Below, piece after piece: positions 34,207 through 43,594 of a stretch of DNA of 59,781 nt. The stretch covers positions 1 through 59,781 of the forward strand of contig QHUL01000072.1 of NCBI GenBank assembly GCA_003222115.1, written 5' to 3'. The DNA is from Gemmatimonadota bacterium (lineage in GTDB: Bacteria > Gemmatimonadota > Gemmatimonadetes > Gemmatimonadales > GWC2-71-9). Both the position numbers and the translations under genes were made by a program. The notes under the pieces were generated by a model that was not told the origin of the DNA, did not search any database, and saw only the letters and a program-made list of their open reading frames with translations. Each line of letters starts with the position of its first letter. Position 1 is the first letter of the stretch.

Positions 34207-34742
34207 TGCGTCAGCGGTTTGTAGCTGAACTTCTGTCCCCCCACCGACGCCTCGTACATCAGGCCGCCCTTCGCCATCGTCACGATCGCGACGCCGGCGT
34301 TGTAGGCGAGGTTCGCGGCGACGCCCGACTTCAACGCGACCGCCGTGGCCTGGGCGCTGAGCTCGAAGGAGCCGCGGGTGAAATCGTCCAGCGCGGTCTT
34401 GTCTTTGAAGAAGATCACCTCGCGGTACGCCTGACCCCCGAACTGCAGACCGACCGTCACCTGCGTCAGCGTCGACCGCCCGATGAGGCTCCCGCGCTCG
34501 TAGACGTACCCCTTGCCGCGGGCGCCGCCTATCCCGAACCCGGCCTTGCCGACCGAAGGGAAGACCGCGTACCCGTGCGCGGTCGCGAAGAACTTTTCAA
34601 TCCCGGGATCGACCTTCTCGAACTCGGCGATCGCCTTCGCGACGTCCTGCTGGGCGTGGAGCGTGCCGGCCGCGGGAAGCCCCAGCATCGCGGCGACGAC
34701 GCAGCGGCGGGCGAAGCGCGCGAGACTCCTAGGCGTTGACAC
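34203..34742 (-). CDS. secreted SYLF-domain (YSC84-related) lipid-binding protein
   Basis: A 179-residue exported protein with a signal peptide ending near LHAQQ. The SYLF/Ysc84 domain is present: [52 protein letters not shown] and [18 protein letters not shown]. Characterised relatives bind phosphoinositides or associate with membranes; the bacterial role is not clear. The GTG start overlaps the end of the aldo/keto reductase gene by 14 nt. Confidence 0.88.
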   Translation of the reverse strand: MSTPRSLARFARRCVVAAMLGLPAAGTLHAQQDVAKAIAEFEKVDPGIEKFFATAHGYAVFPSVGKAGFGIGGARGKGYVYERGSLIGRSTLTQVTVGLQFGGQAYREVIFFKDKTALDDFTRGSFELSAQATAVALKSGVAANLAYNAGVAIVTMAKGGLMYEASVGGQKFSYKPLTQ

Positions 34743-35715
34743 TGCGCATCCCGCCCTCGGGGTAGCGGCTGCCGGCCGTCGCCCCCTTGGGCGCGACCTC
34801 GCCGATGCGCTGCAAGTCGCCCGCGGTCAGCACGATCTCCACGGCGCGGGCGTTCTCCTCGAGGTAGCGCCGCCGCTTGGTGCCGGGGATCGGTACGACA
34901 TCCTCGCCCTGCGCCAGCAGCCAGGCGAGGGCGAGCTGCGACGGAGTGCAGCCCTTCTCCCGCGCGATCGCTTCCACCCGCGTCACCAGGTCGAGGTTTC
35001 TCTGGAAGTTCTGCCCCTGAAAGCGCGGGTTGTTGCGGCGCCAGTCGTCCGCGGCGAGGTCCTCGAAGCAGCGGATCTGCCCGGTGAGGAACCCGCGCCC
35101 GAGCGGGCTGTAGGCCACGAACCCGATCCCGAGCTCGCGGCACGTGGGCAGGATCTCGTCCTCGGGGTCGCGCGACCACAGCGAATACTCGGTCTGCAGC
35201 GCGCTGATCGGGTGCACGGCGTGCGCGCGGCGCAGCGTCGCCGGCGCCGCTTCGGAGAGCCCCAGGTGGCGCACCTTGCCCGCAGTCACGAGCGCTGCCA
35301 TGGCGCCCACCGTGTCCTCTATAGGGACGGTGCGATCCACGCGATGCTGATAGTACAGATCTATGTGGTCGACGCCCAGCCGCTTGAGGGAGGCGTCACA
35401 GGCCTGGTGGACGTACTCCGCCCGCCCATTGATGCCCAGCCATCCGCCGTCCGGGCCGCGCATGTTGCCGAACTTCGTGGCCAGGACCACCCGGTCGCGG
35501 CGGCCCCGGATCGCCCGGCCCACGAGCTGCTCGTTGGTGAACGGGCCGTACACGTCCGCGGTGTCGAGAAGCGTGATACCGAGCTCGAGCGCGCGGTGAA
35601 TCGTCGCGATCGACTCTGCGTCGTCGCGTGATCCGTAGAACTCCGACATCCCCATGCACCCGAGGCCAAGAGCGGACACCACCAGCCCCTCGGTGCCAAG
35701 CTTCCTCTGTTGCAT
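34729..35715 (-). CDS. aldo/keto reductase (AKR13/YajO-like)
   Basis: A 328-residue NADPH-dependent TIM-barrel oxidoreductase. The catalytic tetrad can be read as Asp and Tyr in LLDTADVYG, Lys in LATKFGN and His in LYYQHRVD. The cofactor region reads [20 protein letters not shown] 35715 was chosen because GGAGGA lies about 10 nt upstream; the in-frame ATG six codons earlier itself overlaps that Shine-Dalgarno. It is first of a three-gene minus-strand operon and divergent from a second aldo/keto reductase gene. Confidence 0.92.
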   Translation of the reverse strand: MQQRKLGTEGLVVSALGLGCMGMSEFYGSRDDAESIATIHRALELGITLLDTADVYGPFTNEQLVGRAIRGRRDRVVLATKFGNMRGPDGGWLGINGRAEYVHQACDASLKRLGVDHIDLYYQHRVDRTVPIEDTVGAMAALVTAGKVRHLGLSEAAPATLRRAHAVHPISALQTEYSLWSRDPEDEILPTCRELGIGFVAYSPLGRGFLTGQIRCFEDLAADDWRRNNPRFQGQNFQRNLDLVTRVEAIAREKGCTPSQLALAWLLAQGEDVVPIPGTKRRRYLEENARAVEIVLTAGDLQRIGEVAPKGATAGSRYPEGGMRSVNA

Positions 35716-35765
35716 CCTCGTGTTATCCTCCATCCGTCGTTTCGTGCTGCATCCAATCGGGCGTG

Positions 35766-35794
35766 TTGCAACACCGCACGCAAGGTCCTAGTTC
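35766..35794 (+). promoter_or_regulatory. candidate sigma-70-like promoter of the plus-strand aldo/keto reductase
   Basis: TTGCAA (35766-35771), a 17-nt spacer and TAGTTC (35789-35794) lie 34 nt before the ATG. The -35 box is the centre of the palindrome GTGTTGCAACAC (35763-35774), which could be an operator serving both divergent reductase genes. Confidence 0.35.
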
Positions 35795-35828
35795 CGGGAG
35801 CGCACACCACGCAAGAGGCTTGGATTCG

Positions 35829-36869
35829 ATGACGACCACGACCTTACCCACCCGGCCGCTCGGTACCAGCGGGCTCGAGATCACGACCGTCGGCTTCGGC
35901 GCCTGGGCGATCGGCGGCGGGGGCTGGTCGTTCGGCTGGGGACCGCAGGACGATACGGCGTCCCTCGCGGCGATGCGGCACGCGCTGGAGCTGGGCATCA
36001 ACTGGATCGACACGGCCGCCGTGTACGGCCTCGGGCACTCGGAAGAGGTGGTGGGCCGCCTGCTGCGGGACCTGTCTCCCACCGAGCGCCCGCTCGTCTT
36101 CACGAAGTGCGGGCTCGTGTGGAGCGCTCGCGACCGCATGGCCGACCCGGAGCGCGTGTTGCGACCCGAGTCGATCCGCCGGGAAGCCGAGGCCTCGCTG
36201 CGCCGGCTCGGCGTGGAGCGCATCGATCTCTACCAGTTCCATTGGCCCGACGACACGGGGACAGCGGTCGAGGACTCCTGGGGGGAGATGACCCGCCTGG
36301 TCGAGGCGGGGAAGGTGCGGGCGGCCGGGGTCTCGAACTTCGACGTGGGGCTGCTGGAGCGGTGCGAAGCGCTGCGCCACGTGGACTCGCTGCAGCCTCC
36401 CTTCTCGCTGATCCGGCGCGAGGCGGCGGCCGCGGAGATTCCGTGGTGCGCGGCCCACGGCACCGGCGTGATCGTGTACAGCCCGATGCAATCGGGAATC
36501 CTCACGGACGGGTTCACGGCACAGCGGGTGGCGAAGCTCGCTCCGGACGACTGGCGCCGCCGGGCGGCGGAGTTCCAGCAGCCCAATCTGGCCCGGAACC
36601 TGGCGTTGCGCGACGCGCTGAAGCCCGTCGCCCGGCGGCACGGCACGACGGTCTCGGCCGTGGCCGTCGCCTGGACGCTCGCCTGGCCGGGCGTGACCGG
36701 GGCCATCGTCGGCGCGCGCTCCCCCGAGCAGATCGACGGCTGGATCGGCGCGGCGGGTCTCGCGCTCTCGCCGGCCGATCTCGACGAGATCGCGGCAGCG
36801 ATCGCCAAGAGCGGCGCCGGCGCCGGCCCGGTGCGGCCCGCCGCGAGCCGGATCGGGGCGGCACGGTGA
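35829..36869 (+). CDS. aldo/keto reductase (second, divergent copy)
   Basis: A 346-residue aldo/keto reductase with the tetrad Asp/Tyr in WIDTAAVYG, Lys in FTKCGL and His in LYQFHWPDD, and the NADP loop GAIVGARSPEQI. It is about as distant from the neighbouring minus-strand reductase as separate subfamilies are, so this is not a recent duplication. Substrate unknown. Its stop overlaps the GTG of the HAD hydrolase gene. Confidence 0.92.
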   Translation: MTTTTLPTRPLGTSGLEITTVGFGAWAIGGGGWSFGWGPQDDTASLAAMRHALELGINWIDTAAVYGLGHSEEVVGRLLRDLSPTERPLVFTKCGLVWSARDRMADPERVLRPESIRREAEASLRRLGVERIDLYQFHWPDDTGTAVEDSWGEMTRLVEAGKVRAAGVSNFDVGLLERCEALRHVDSLQPPFSLIRREAAAAEIPWCAAHGTGVIVYSPMQSGILTDGFTAQRVAKLAPDDWRRRAAEFQQPNLARNLALRDALKPVARRHGTTVSAVAVAWTLAWPGVTGAIVGARSPEQIDGWIGAAGLALSPADLDEIAAAIAKSGAGAGPVRPAASRIGAAR

Positions 36870-37540
36870 GCGGACCGGCCTTTCTGTTCGACCTCGACGG
36901 CACGCTGGTGGACAGCGTGTACCAGCACGTACTGGCGTGGCGCGAGGCGCTCGAGGGGGCGGGCATCGAGCTCTCGGTGTGGCGCATCCACCGCCGCATC
37001 GGCATGAGCGGCGGGCTGTTCCTCGACGCGCTGCTGCGCGAAATCGGGCGCCAGGTGACGCCCGAGGACGCGACCCGGATTCAGCGAACGCACGCCGCCT
37101 CATTCGCGCGCCAGGTATCCCAGGTGCGCCCCCTCCCCGGCGCGCGGGAGCTGCTCGTGCACCTCTCGGACGCCGGCGTGCCGTGGGCCATCGCGACGAG
37201 CGGGCGCCTCGAGAGCGCGCGCCCGATGCTCGAGATGCTCGCCGTCGGGCCCAACGTCCCCGTGATCACGCGCGACCAGGTGGCGCACGCGAAGCCCGAT
37301 CCCGACCTGTTTCTCGCGGCGGCCGAGCGGCTGGGGGTGGACGTGGCGGACTCGGTCGTCGTGGGCGACAGCGTGTGGGACCTGCTGGCGGCGCGCCGCG
37401 CCCGGGCGCTCGGCGTGGGGCTCCTCTCGGGCGGCTACGGCGAGGAGGAGCTGGAGCGCGCCGGCGCGTACCGCGTGTACCAGGACCCCGCCGACCTGCT
37501 GCGACACCTCGACGAGGTGGGCGTGCGGCGGGCGAGATAG
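36866..37540 (+). CDS. HAD-superfamily hydrolase (phosphatase, beta-phosphoglucomutase-like subclass)
   Basis: A 224-residue subclass-I HAD enzyme. Motif I is FLFDLDGTLVDS with the nucleophile Asp, motif II TSGR, motif III Lys in HAKPDPDLF, motif IV VVGDSVWDLLAAR. A helical cap (about 20-85) is as in phosphoglycolate phosphatase and related enzymes. It starts at GTG in a 4-nt overlap with the aldo/keto reductase gene, so the two form an operon. Substrate unknown. Confidence 0.9.
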   Translation: MSGPAFLFDLDGTLVDSVYQHVLAWREALEGAGIELSVWRIHRRIGMSGGLFLDALLREIGRQVTPEDATRIQRTHAASFARQVSQVRPLPGARELLVHLSDAGVPWAIATSGRLESARPMLEMLAVGPNVPVITRDQVAHAKPDPDLFLAAAERLGVDVADSVVVGDSVWDLLAARRARALGVGLLSGGYGEEELERAGAYRVYQDPADLLRHLDEVGVRRAR

Positions 37541-37552
37541 ATCCCCACCGCC

Positions 37553-37588
37553 GGCTGAGGCTACCGCTTGGGTGTGCTAGCCTCGGCC
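37553..37588. terminator. hairpin at the junction of convergent HAD and kinase genes
   Basis: GGCTGAGGCTA (37553-37563) pairs with TAGCCTCGGCC (37578-37588) over 11 bp, with one U-G pair and a 14-nt loop. It overlaps the last kinase codons and lies 12 nt after the HAD stop, so it probably ends both transcripts. There is no U-run. Confidence 0.4.
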
Positions 37589-40206
37589 ACTATCCGTTGA
37601 AACCGCGGGTTGCTGCGCAGCGGATCGAATAGCGGATCGACCCGGAGCCAGGGCACCGAGAGCAAGGCGGGGATGGAGAGCAGATATTCGATCTCGTCGA
37701 GCGCGGCGTTGTACTCGCCTACCATCACGAGAATGGTCGTCCGATAGACGCGCATATCGGTCCCAGCGAGCGCATCTCGGGAGAGTGGCAGCAGTTCGAC
37801 CGCCCGCTGTCCTTCCCTGAGGGCGTCGGCTCTCCGGCCCAGGCCCGCGTAGGCTATCCCCAAGAGGGCATGGAACTCCGCTAGGTCCGGCCGACCGCGC
37901 AGGCGCTGCTCGAGAAGGACCCGTGTCGAGTCATAGTAGGCACGCGCGAGCGTGGCCTCCGCGCGTCGAGCGTGCAGCGTCGCTTTGAGCCAGTAGTACC
38001 CGACAGAATCGACGCCCGGTGCGGTGACCCTCAGGCGCCCGACCGCGCGGTCGAATTGCGGTTCGTCAAAGCCGGGGCCGGTCACAAACGGCCACGGGCC
38101 CCTGGTGGTGGTGGCGACCGCCGGCTCGCCGAACCGATCGACAAAGTCACCCAGGGCGTGGCGGACGGCCTCCCGGTTGCCGGTCGATAAGATCACGAAT
38201 CCGAGTCTCACGAAGTGTGCCAGCGACCAATCGGGCGCCGTGGCGATGAGCCGGTCGATGGTCTTGGCCGCTTCGGGGTAGCGCCGCTGGTGGAGATAGG
38301 TCAATGAGAGGTTGTACCGGGCGTCCGGCGAGTGTGGGTCGAGCGCGACCTCTTGCTCTCCCTCGGCCACGGCTTCCCCCCACTTCCCCTGGCGCCGGTG
38401 GATACTCATGGACATTTCTACGACGGAGGGATCGTTCGGAAGCGCCTTGCGCGCGATGCCAAGCTCAGCGAGCGCCTGGTCGTAAGCCCGCAGCCCCCAG
38501 TAGTAGTATTGCGCGAGCGCGACGTGCGCCTGGGGCAGGTCTGGCTCCAGCGCAAGGGCGCGGTCCACGGCGCCCTTGGCGAGCGCGAGCCGCCGTTCCG
38601 TCCAGTCGATGTTCCAGAAGTACACCAGGAGATGCGCGTTGGCGAGCCCGCAGTAGGCCAGCGCGTAGTTGGAGTCGAGAGCGACCGCCCGCTCGTACGC
38701 CTGGATGGCCAGGCGGAGGTTCCCTGGGTCCTGCGGTCGGTCGAAGTAGCTATTGCCCCGCAGGAACTGGTCGTACGCCTCGAGGTTAGCGGTGCCCGGC
38801 ACCGCCACGGCTTTACGCTCCCCAGCCCCGAGAGTGACGCCTAAGGCCCTCGCCACTTTGCTCGCGATCTCCCCCTGGACTTGGAAGATGTCGGCCAGCA
38901 CCGCGTCGTAGCGATCCGTCCAGAGGTGAGTATCGTCGGAGACGCGGATGAGCTGTGGCGTGACCCGAACCCGGCTCGCGCCGCCGAGGCCGCGCTCCCA
39001 GCGCACGCTCCCTTCCAGCACATACTGCACACCGAGCTCGGAGGCGACCGTCGTGAGGGGTAGACTCGTGTTCTTGTAGTGCAGGGCGGTCGTGCGCGAG
39101 ATCACGCCGAGGCGCGAGATCTGTCCCAGGCGGCTCGTGATCTCCTCAGTGACTCCGTCCGCGAAGTATTGATCCTGTGCGGCGCCGAGGTTCTGGAACG
39201 GAAGAACGAGGATCTTCGGCCTGGTGGCTTCATGCGCGCGCGCGCCCGAGAACCCGCCGCGCAGGATCGCGGTGATGGCGATCGCCAACGCCAGCACGAC
39301 AACCCCCCCGGCTGGTGTCAACCGACGCAGCGGCGGTCTCGCAGTGCGCGCTTCAAGCGGGGGGCCCGCCCCTTCCAGCGCCGCGAGCGCCCGGTCGAAC
39401 TCGGCGGCGGTCGTGAACCGGTCGGCCGGGAGCTTCGCCATCGCCTTCGCCACCACGTGATCCAGCGCAGCCGGCACCGTTTCACGCAGCCTCGCGACGT
39501 GCGGCACCGGCTCGGTGAATCTTCTGGAGATAACTGCCTGGGGCGTGGCGCCGCGGAAGGGCGGCTCACCGACCAGCATCTCGTAGAGGACACACCCCAG
39601 CGAGTACACGTCGGTCCGGCCGTCGACGTCGGGCGCGCCGCTCGCCTGTTCCGGACTCATATAGGCGGGCGTGCCCACCACGACTCCCGTTTCGGTGCGC
39701 TGGCCTCCGCCAGCCGCCTCGATCGCGCGCGCGATCCCGAAATCGGCCACGACCGCATGGCCTTCCTCAAGCAGGATGTTCTCCGGCTTGATGTCGCGAT
39801 GTACGATGCCGCGCCGGTGCGCGGCCGCCAAAGCGTCCGCCACTTCCCGAGCGATCCGGACCGCCTCCCCAACGGGCAGCTGGTGCTCGCGCTGCAGCAG
39901 GTCGCATAGCGACTCGCCCTCGACGTAGGGCATGGCGTAGTACAGGAATTCGCGCGCCTGGCCCGAGTCGTAGAGCGGGAGGATGTGGGGATGGGTCAGC
40001 CCCGCCGCGATCCGGATCTCACGCAGAAACCGGTCCGCGCCCACGCTGGCCGCGAGCTCCGGGTCTAGGACCTTCAGCGCGACGTAGCGGTCGTGCCTGG
40101 CATCGCGCGCGAGGTAGACGGTGGCCATGCCCCCGTGACCCAGCTCGCGCTCGATCGTGTAGCGGTCGGCGAGAGCGGCGCGTAGCCGTTCGACTAGATC
40201 GGCCAT
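37561..40206 (-). CDS. Ser/Thr protein kinase with transmembrane helix, TolB-like region and TPR array
   Basis: An 881-residue Hanks-type kinase. The kinase domain (about 16-275) has ELGHGGMATVYLARD, ALKVLD with the ATP-binding Lys, HRDIKPENILL, ADFGIAR and GTPAYMSPEQ. It appears catalytically complete. A membrane helix follows (about 295-315). Next is an exported region (about 328-480) resembling the TolB-N/adenylyl-cyclase-associated domain (ILVLPFQNLGA, ISRTTALHYKN, YVLEGSVRW). The last 400 residues are TPR-like repeats for protein binding. It starts at ATG 40206. TACCTT on the minus strand (40236-40231) may be its -10 box, and there is no clear ribosome binding site. Its upstream side carries the left 86-bp repeat. 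Confidence 0.93.
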   Translation of the reverse strand: MADLVERLRAALADRYTIERELGHGGMATVYLARDARHDRYVALKVLDPELAASVGADRFLREIRIAAGLTHPHILPLYDSGQAREFLYYAMPYVEGESLCDLLQREHQLPVGEAVRIAREVADALAAAHRRGIVHRDIKPENILLEEGHAVVADFGIARAIEAAGGGQRTETGVVVGTPAYMSPEQASGAPDVDGRTDVYSLGCVLYEMLVGEPPFRGATPQAVISRRFTEPVPHVARLRETVPAALDHVVAKAMAKLPADRFTTAAEFDRALAALEGAGPPLEARTARPPLRRLTPAGGVVVLALAIAITAILRGGFSGARAHEATRPKILVLPFQNLGAAQDQYFADGVTEEITSRLGQISRLGVISRTTALHYKNTSLPLTTVASELGVQYVLEGSVRWERGLGGASRVRVTPQLIRVSDDTHLWTDRYDAVLADIFQVQGEIASKVARALGVTLGAGERKAVAVPGTANLEAYDQFLRGNSYFDRPQDPGNLRLAIQAYERAVALDSNYALAYCGLANAHLLVYFWNIDWTERRLALAKGAVDRALALEPDLPQAHVALAQYYYWGLRAYDQALAELGIARKALPNDPSVVEMSMSIHRRQGKWGEAVAEGEQEVALDPHSPDARYNLSLTYLHQRRYPEAAKTIDRLIATAPDWSLAHFVRLGFVILSTGNREAVRHALGDFVDRFGEPAVATTTRGPWPFVTGPGFDEPQFDRAVGRLRVTAPGVDSVGYYWLKATLHARRAEATLARAYYDSTRVLLEQRLRGRPDLAEFHALLGIAYAGLGRRADALREGQRAVELLPLSRDALAGTDMRVYRTTILVMVGEYNAALDEIEYLLSIPALLSVPWLRVDPLFDPLRSNPRFQRIVAEASTPKR

Positions 40207-40296
40207 GTCGGTCGGCGTCGAGACGGGTCTAAGGTAGAGGCTCGGGAATCAGGAAGCTAGCAAATGGGGCGCTACGGTCCGTCTGCATCTCTGGAA

Positions 40297-40382
40297 ACGA
40301 CTCGAGCCGCCCGGGGGGCGGCTCGAGATCCGCAAAACTCCCCTGACGATCAGCGTTTCACGGCGTTCACCGCCGCAAGCGC
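40297..40382 (-). repeat. left 86-bp direct repeat: displaced 3' end of a subtilase gene plus its terminator
   Basis: Matches 49165-49250 at 85 of 86 positions in the same orientation. On the minus strand it encodes the last ten codons and stop of the subtilase at 49218-50711 (ALAAVNAVKR, stop), then 53 nt of 3' flank with the terminator hairpin. Outside these 86 nt the two copies diverge at once. No subtilase body is attached here. It marks the left border of the purine-catabolism block. Confidence 0.9.
40301..40327 (-). terminator. terminator hairpin in the left direct repeat
   Basis: CTCGAGCCGCC pairs perfectly with GGCGGCTCGAG (11 bp) around a 5-nt loop. The same hairpin stands behind the intact subtilase gene at 49169-49195. 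No strong U-run follows on either strand. Confidence 0.6.
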
Positions 40383-40442
40383 GTGCGGCGGGCGCAGTAA
40401 GGCAGGTCGCGGCGAGCGGGCGCCAAGGCCCGCGCGCTCTGA

Positions 40443-40448
40443 TATCAT
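40443..40448 (+). promoter_or_regulatory. candidate -10 element of the purine operon
   Basis: TATCAT ends 6 nt before the ATG of the BKACE gene, which would place transcription start at or next to the start codon. No ribosome binding site is visible, so a leaderless mRNA is possible. No good -35 was found. Confidence 0.35.
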
Positions 40449-40454
40449 TGTGCC

Positions 40455-41180
40455 ATGGCTCGCCTGATCCAGGCGGCGATCAACGGCCGCCGCACGCGCG
40501 CAGAGCATCCGGGAGTTCCCACCACGCCTGACCAGCAGGCGCTCGCGGCCGCCGAGTGCGTCGCCGCGGGCGCCGGGGCAATCCATCTTCATGTGCGCGC
40601 GCCGGATGGGCGCGAGAGCGTCGCCGCGGGTGACGTGGCCCGGGCCGTTGCGGCCATGCGTGGTGCGGTGCCCGGCGTCCCGATTGGGGTCAGCACGGGA
40701 GCGTGGATCGTCGTGGACTCCGAGCGGCGGCTCAAGGAGGTCGAGCGATGGACCGTGCTGCCGGACTACGCGTCAGTCAACTTCCACGAAGACGGCTCCA
40801 GACAGCTGGCCGAGCTGCTCCATTCCCGCGGCGTCGGGATCGAGGCGGGGCTGTCGAACGCGCGCGGCGGCGAAGTGCTCAGGGAGAGCGGCCTCGCCCA
40901 ACACTGTCTCAGGGTGCTGCTCGAGCCTCCGGACCAGGATGCCGACGCCGCTCTTGGCGTCGTCACGCAACTGGAAGCCATGCTCGATGGAGCGGGGATC
41001 ACCATCCCGCGCCTGCTCCACGGCGTCGGGCGAGCCGCATGGCACATCATCGACGAGGCAGCCACGCGCGGGTACCACACGCGGGTCGGTTTCGAGGACA
41101 TTCTCACCTTACCCGACGGCGCCACGGCCCCGAGCAACGCAGCGCTGGTCGTCGAAGCGCGCCGGCGGATGTGCGCCTGA
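40455..41180 (+). CDS. beta-keto acid cleavage enzyme family (BKACE, DUF849) protein
   Basis: A 241-residue zinc-dependent TIM-barrel enzyme of the 3-keto-5-aminohexanoate cleavage family. Members condense a beta-keto acid with acetyl-CoA to give acetoacetate and a CoA ester. The metal-binding AIHLHVR motif is near 43-49, and an acidic SVNFHEDG lies about 114-121. It is shorter than typical members (about 275-310). It opens the block 33 nt before allantoinase on the same strand, so a role on a by-product of purine breakdown is conceivable. No known member has that function to my knowledge. Confidence 0.82.
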   Translation: MARLIQAAINGRRTRAEHPGVPTTPDQQALAAAECVAAGAGAIHLHVRAPDGRESVAAGDVARAVAAMRGAVPGVPIGVSTGAWIVVDSERRLKEVERWTVLPDYASVNFHEDGSRQLAELLHSRGVGIEAGLSNARGGEVLRESGLAQHCLRVLLEPPDQDADAALGVVTQLEAMLDGAGITIPRLLHGVGRAAWHIIDEAATRGYHTRVGFEDILTLPDGATAPSNAALVVEARRRMCA

Positions 41181-41213
41181 GCCCCTGGCGAGCTCCTCGC
41201 CAGTGGGATTATC

Positions 41214-42590
41214 GTGACCGAGCCCATGGGGCCTGCTGAGTGGGTGATTGCCGGCAAGCGCGTCGTGACCCCGGAAGGGATCGTGGCGGCCGCGGTCGTG
41301 ATCGCTGACGGCAGGATCGTGGAGGTTCGGGACTACAGCACCGCCTCCCGTGGCGCCCGCACGGTGGACGCGGGGGCAGCCGTGGTGCTGCCCGGCGTGG
41401 TGGACACGCACGTCCACGTCAACGAGCCGGGACGCACCGAGTGGGAGGGCTTCGAGACCGCGACGCGGGCCGCCGCGGCCGGCGGGGTGACCACGATCGT
41501 GGACATGCCGCTGAACAGCGTCCCGGTCACCACGACGGTAGATGCTCTGGTGCAGAAGGCCCGCGCGGCGGCGGGGCGCGCGCTGGTCGACTACGCGTTC
41601 TGGGGCGGCGTCGTCCCGGGGAACGCGGAGCAGCTCGCGCCCCTCGCCCGGGCGGGTGTGCTCGGCTTCAAATGCTTCCTCGTGGCCTCCGGGATCGACG
41701 AGTTTCCACCAGTCTCGGCAACCGACCTGCGCGCGGCGATGAGCCGCCTCGCCGAGCTCCGGCTGCCACTGCTCGTGCACGCCGAGCTTCCCGGCCCGAT
41801 CGCGCGCGCCGCGGCGGCCCCGGCCGCCGATGCACGGCGCTACGCCGGCTACCTCGCCTCCCGGCCGCGCGCGGCGGAGCTGGACGCGATCGACTTGATG
41901 CTGCAACTCTGCGGCGAGACGGGATGTCGCGTCCACGTCGTGCATCTTTCGGCAGCCGACGCCCTGGACCGGCTGCGCGACGGCCGGCGCGCCGGCCTCC
42001 CAATCACGGTCGAGACCTGCCCCCACTACCTCACGTTCGCCGCGGAGGACATCCCGGACGGCGCAACGGCCTGCAAGTGCGCCCCGCCGATTCGCGAGCG
42101 GGAGAACCGCGAGCGCCTGTGGCGCGGCCTCGCCGAGGGCACCATCGACCTTGTGGCGAGCGACCACTCGCCGGCGCCGGCTGCTCTGAAGTGCCTCGGT
42201 CAGGGTGACTTCTTCCGCGCGTGGGGGGGGGTTGCCTCGCTCGAACTCGCCCTTGCAGCCACGTGGACCGGCGCGCGCGCTCGCGGCCGTGACGTCGCGG
42301 ACCTCGCCCGCTGGCTGGCCGAACTGCCGGCCCGGCTGGCAGGCCTCTCCCGCAAGGGCCGCATCGCTCCAGGCTGCGATGCCGACCTCGTGGTGTTCGA
42401 TCCGAACGCATCGTTTACCGTCGAGCCGTCGCGGCTGCGGCAGCGGCACCCGATCACGCCATACGCCGGGATGACGCTCTCCGGCGTCGTGCGGCAAACG
42501 TTCCTCCGCGGGACGGCCGTCTACGACCGGGGGAGGTTTGGGTCGCCGCCGGCCGGGCAGTGGCTGAAGCCCGACGAGAGGACAGCGTGA
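41214..42590 (+). CDS. allB: allantoinase
   Basis: Hydrolyses allantoin to allantoate. The 458-residue cyclic amidohydrolase has the metal-binding HxH in DTHVHVNEPGRTEWEG, the carboxylated-lysine region GFKCFLVASG, His in LVHAE and HVVHLS, and the catalytic Asp in ASDHSPAP. The sequence NEPGR...EGF followed by CPHYLTF is characteristic of allantoinase against dihydropyrimidinase. It starts at GTG 41214 (ATG 41226 possible). Its stop overlaps the allantoicase GTG (GTGA). Confidence 0.93.
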   Translation: MTEPMGPAEWVIAGKRVVTPEGIVAAAVVIADGRIVEVRDYSTASRGARTVDAGAAVVLPGVVDTHVHVNEPGRTEWEGFETATRAAAAGGVTTIVDMPLNSVPVTTTVDALVQKARAAAGRALVDYAFWGGVVPGNAEQLAPLARAGVLGFKCFLVASGIDEFPPVSATDLRAAMSRLAELRLPLLVHAELPGPIARAAAAPAADARRYAGYLASRPRAAELDAIDLMLQLCGETGCRVHVVHLSAADALDRLRDGRRAGLPITVETCPHYLTFAAEDIPDGATACKCAPPIRERENRERLWRGLAEGTIDLVASDHSPAPAALKCLGQGDFFRAWGGVASLELALAATWTGARARGRDVADLARWLAELPARLAGLSRKGRIAPGCDADLVVFDPNASFTVEPSRLRQRHPITPYAGMTLSGVVRQTFLRGTAVYDRGRFGSPPAGQWLKPDERTA

Positions 42591-43594
42591 GCGGGCGCAT
42601 CGGTCTCTTAGACCTCGCGGCGGCGCGGGTCGGGGGGCGCGCCCTCCTGGCGAGCGATGAATTCTTCGCGCGCAAGGAGAACCTGCTCGAGCCCGGGCGC
42701 GGGGTGTTCATCGAGGGCAAGTACACCGCCCGCGGCAAGTGGATGGACGGCTGGGAGACGCGGCGGCGCCGTGGGCCGGGCCACGACTGGTGCATCATCC
42801 GACTCGGCATCCCGGGCGTGATCCGCGCGATCACCGTGGACACACACCATTTTGTCGGCAACCATCCCGCGGCATGCTCGCTCGAGGCGGCGGAGCTGCC
42901 GCGCGCGCTCGGCGCGCGACGGTTGGCCGCCCTTGGCGACGCGTGGGTCGCGGTCTTGGCGCGCTCACCCCTGTCGGGCGACACCGAGAACGACTTCTCG
43001 ATCAGGAGCGATGCCCGGTGCACGCACGTCCGGCTGAACATCTATCCGGACGGCGGCGTGGCCCGCCTGCGCGTGTGGGGCGACGCGCTCCCGGACTGGG
43101 CGCCGCTCGCGGCCGCGCGCGGCCCGATCGACCTCGTCGCGGTCGAGCACGGCGGCCTGCCCCTGGAGACGAGCGACCAGTTCTTCAGCGAGCCGCTGAA
43201 CCTGATCATGCCGGGGCGGCCGCGCGACATGGGGGACGGCTGGGAGACGCGGCGCCGCCGTGGCCCCGGCCACGACTGGGTGGTGCTGCGGCTGGGCCGG
43301 CGCGGGGTGATCGAGGGGATCGAGCTGGACACGACCCATTTCAAGGGCAACTTCCCCGAGAGCGCGAGCCTCGAGGGATGTGACGTGCCCGAGCTCGCCG
43401 GCGCGGCGCCGCCGCCCGAGCGCGCCGAGTGGCGGGAGCAGCTGCCGCGCACCAAGCTCCGCGCCAACGCGCGGCACCGCTTCCCGATCCGGCGTGCGGC
43501 GCGGGCGCCCGCCACGCACGTGCGGCTCAACATATTCCCCGACGGCGGCGTAGCGCGGATGCGACTGTGGGGACGCCCGGTCGATGTCGTGTGA
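42587..43594 (+). CDS. alc: allantoicase
   Basis: Splits allantoate into ureidoglycolate and urea. The 335-residue protein is made of two homologous beta-sandwich halves, visible as repeated blocks: DGWETRRRRGPGHDWCIIRL at about 51-70 and DGWETRRRRGPGHDW again at about 214-228, each followed by DTxHFxGNxP and a later VRLNIxPDGGVAR. The duplicated signature is definitive for allantoicase. GTG start and stop both sit in GTGA overlaps. Use of allantoicase rather than allantoate amidohydrolase means urea is released; no urease is in the window. Confidence 0.95.
   Translation: MSGRIGLLDLAAARVGGRALLASDEFFARKENLLEPGRGVFIEGKYTARGKWMDGWETRRRRGPGHDWCIIRLGIPGVIRAITVDTHHFVGNHPAACSLEAAELPRALGARRLAALGDAWVAVLARSPLSGDTENDFSIRSDARCTHVRLNIYPDGGVARLRVWGDALPDWAPLAAARGPIDLVAVEHGGLPLETSDQFFSEPLNLIMPGRPRDMGDGWETRRRRGPGHDWVVLRLGRRGVIEGIELDTTHFKGNFPESASLEGCDVPELAGAAPPPERAEWREQLPRTKLRANARHRFPIRRAARAPATHVRLNIFPDGGVARMRLWGRPVDVV

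Noticed and set aside
40350-40592. An 80-codon minus-strand frame ending in ALAAVNAVKR
   Set aside because: Only the last ten codons are real sequence of the subtilase tail. The rest is antisense of the BKACE gene.
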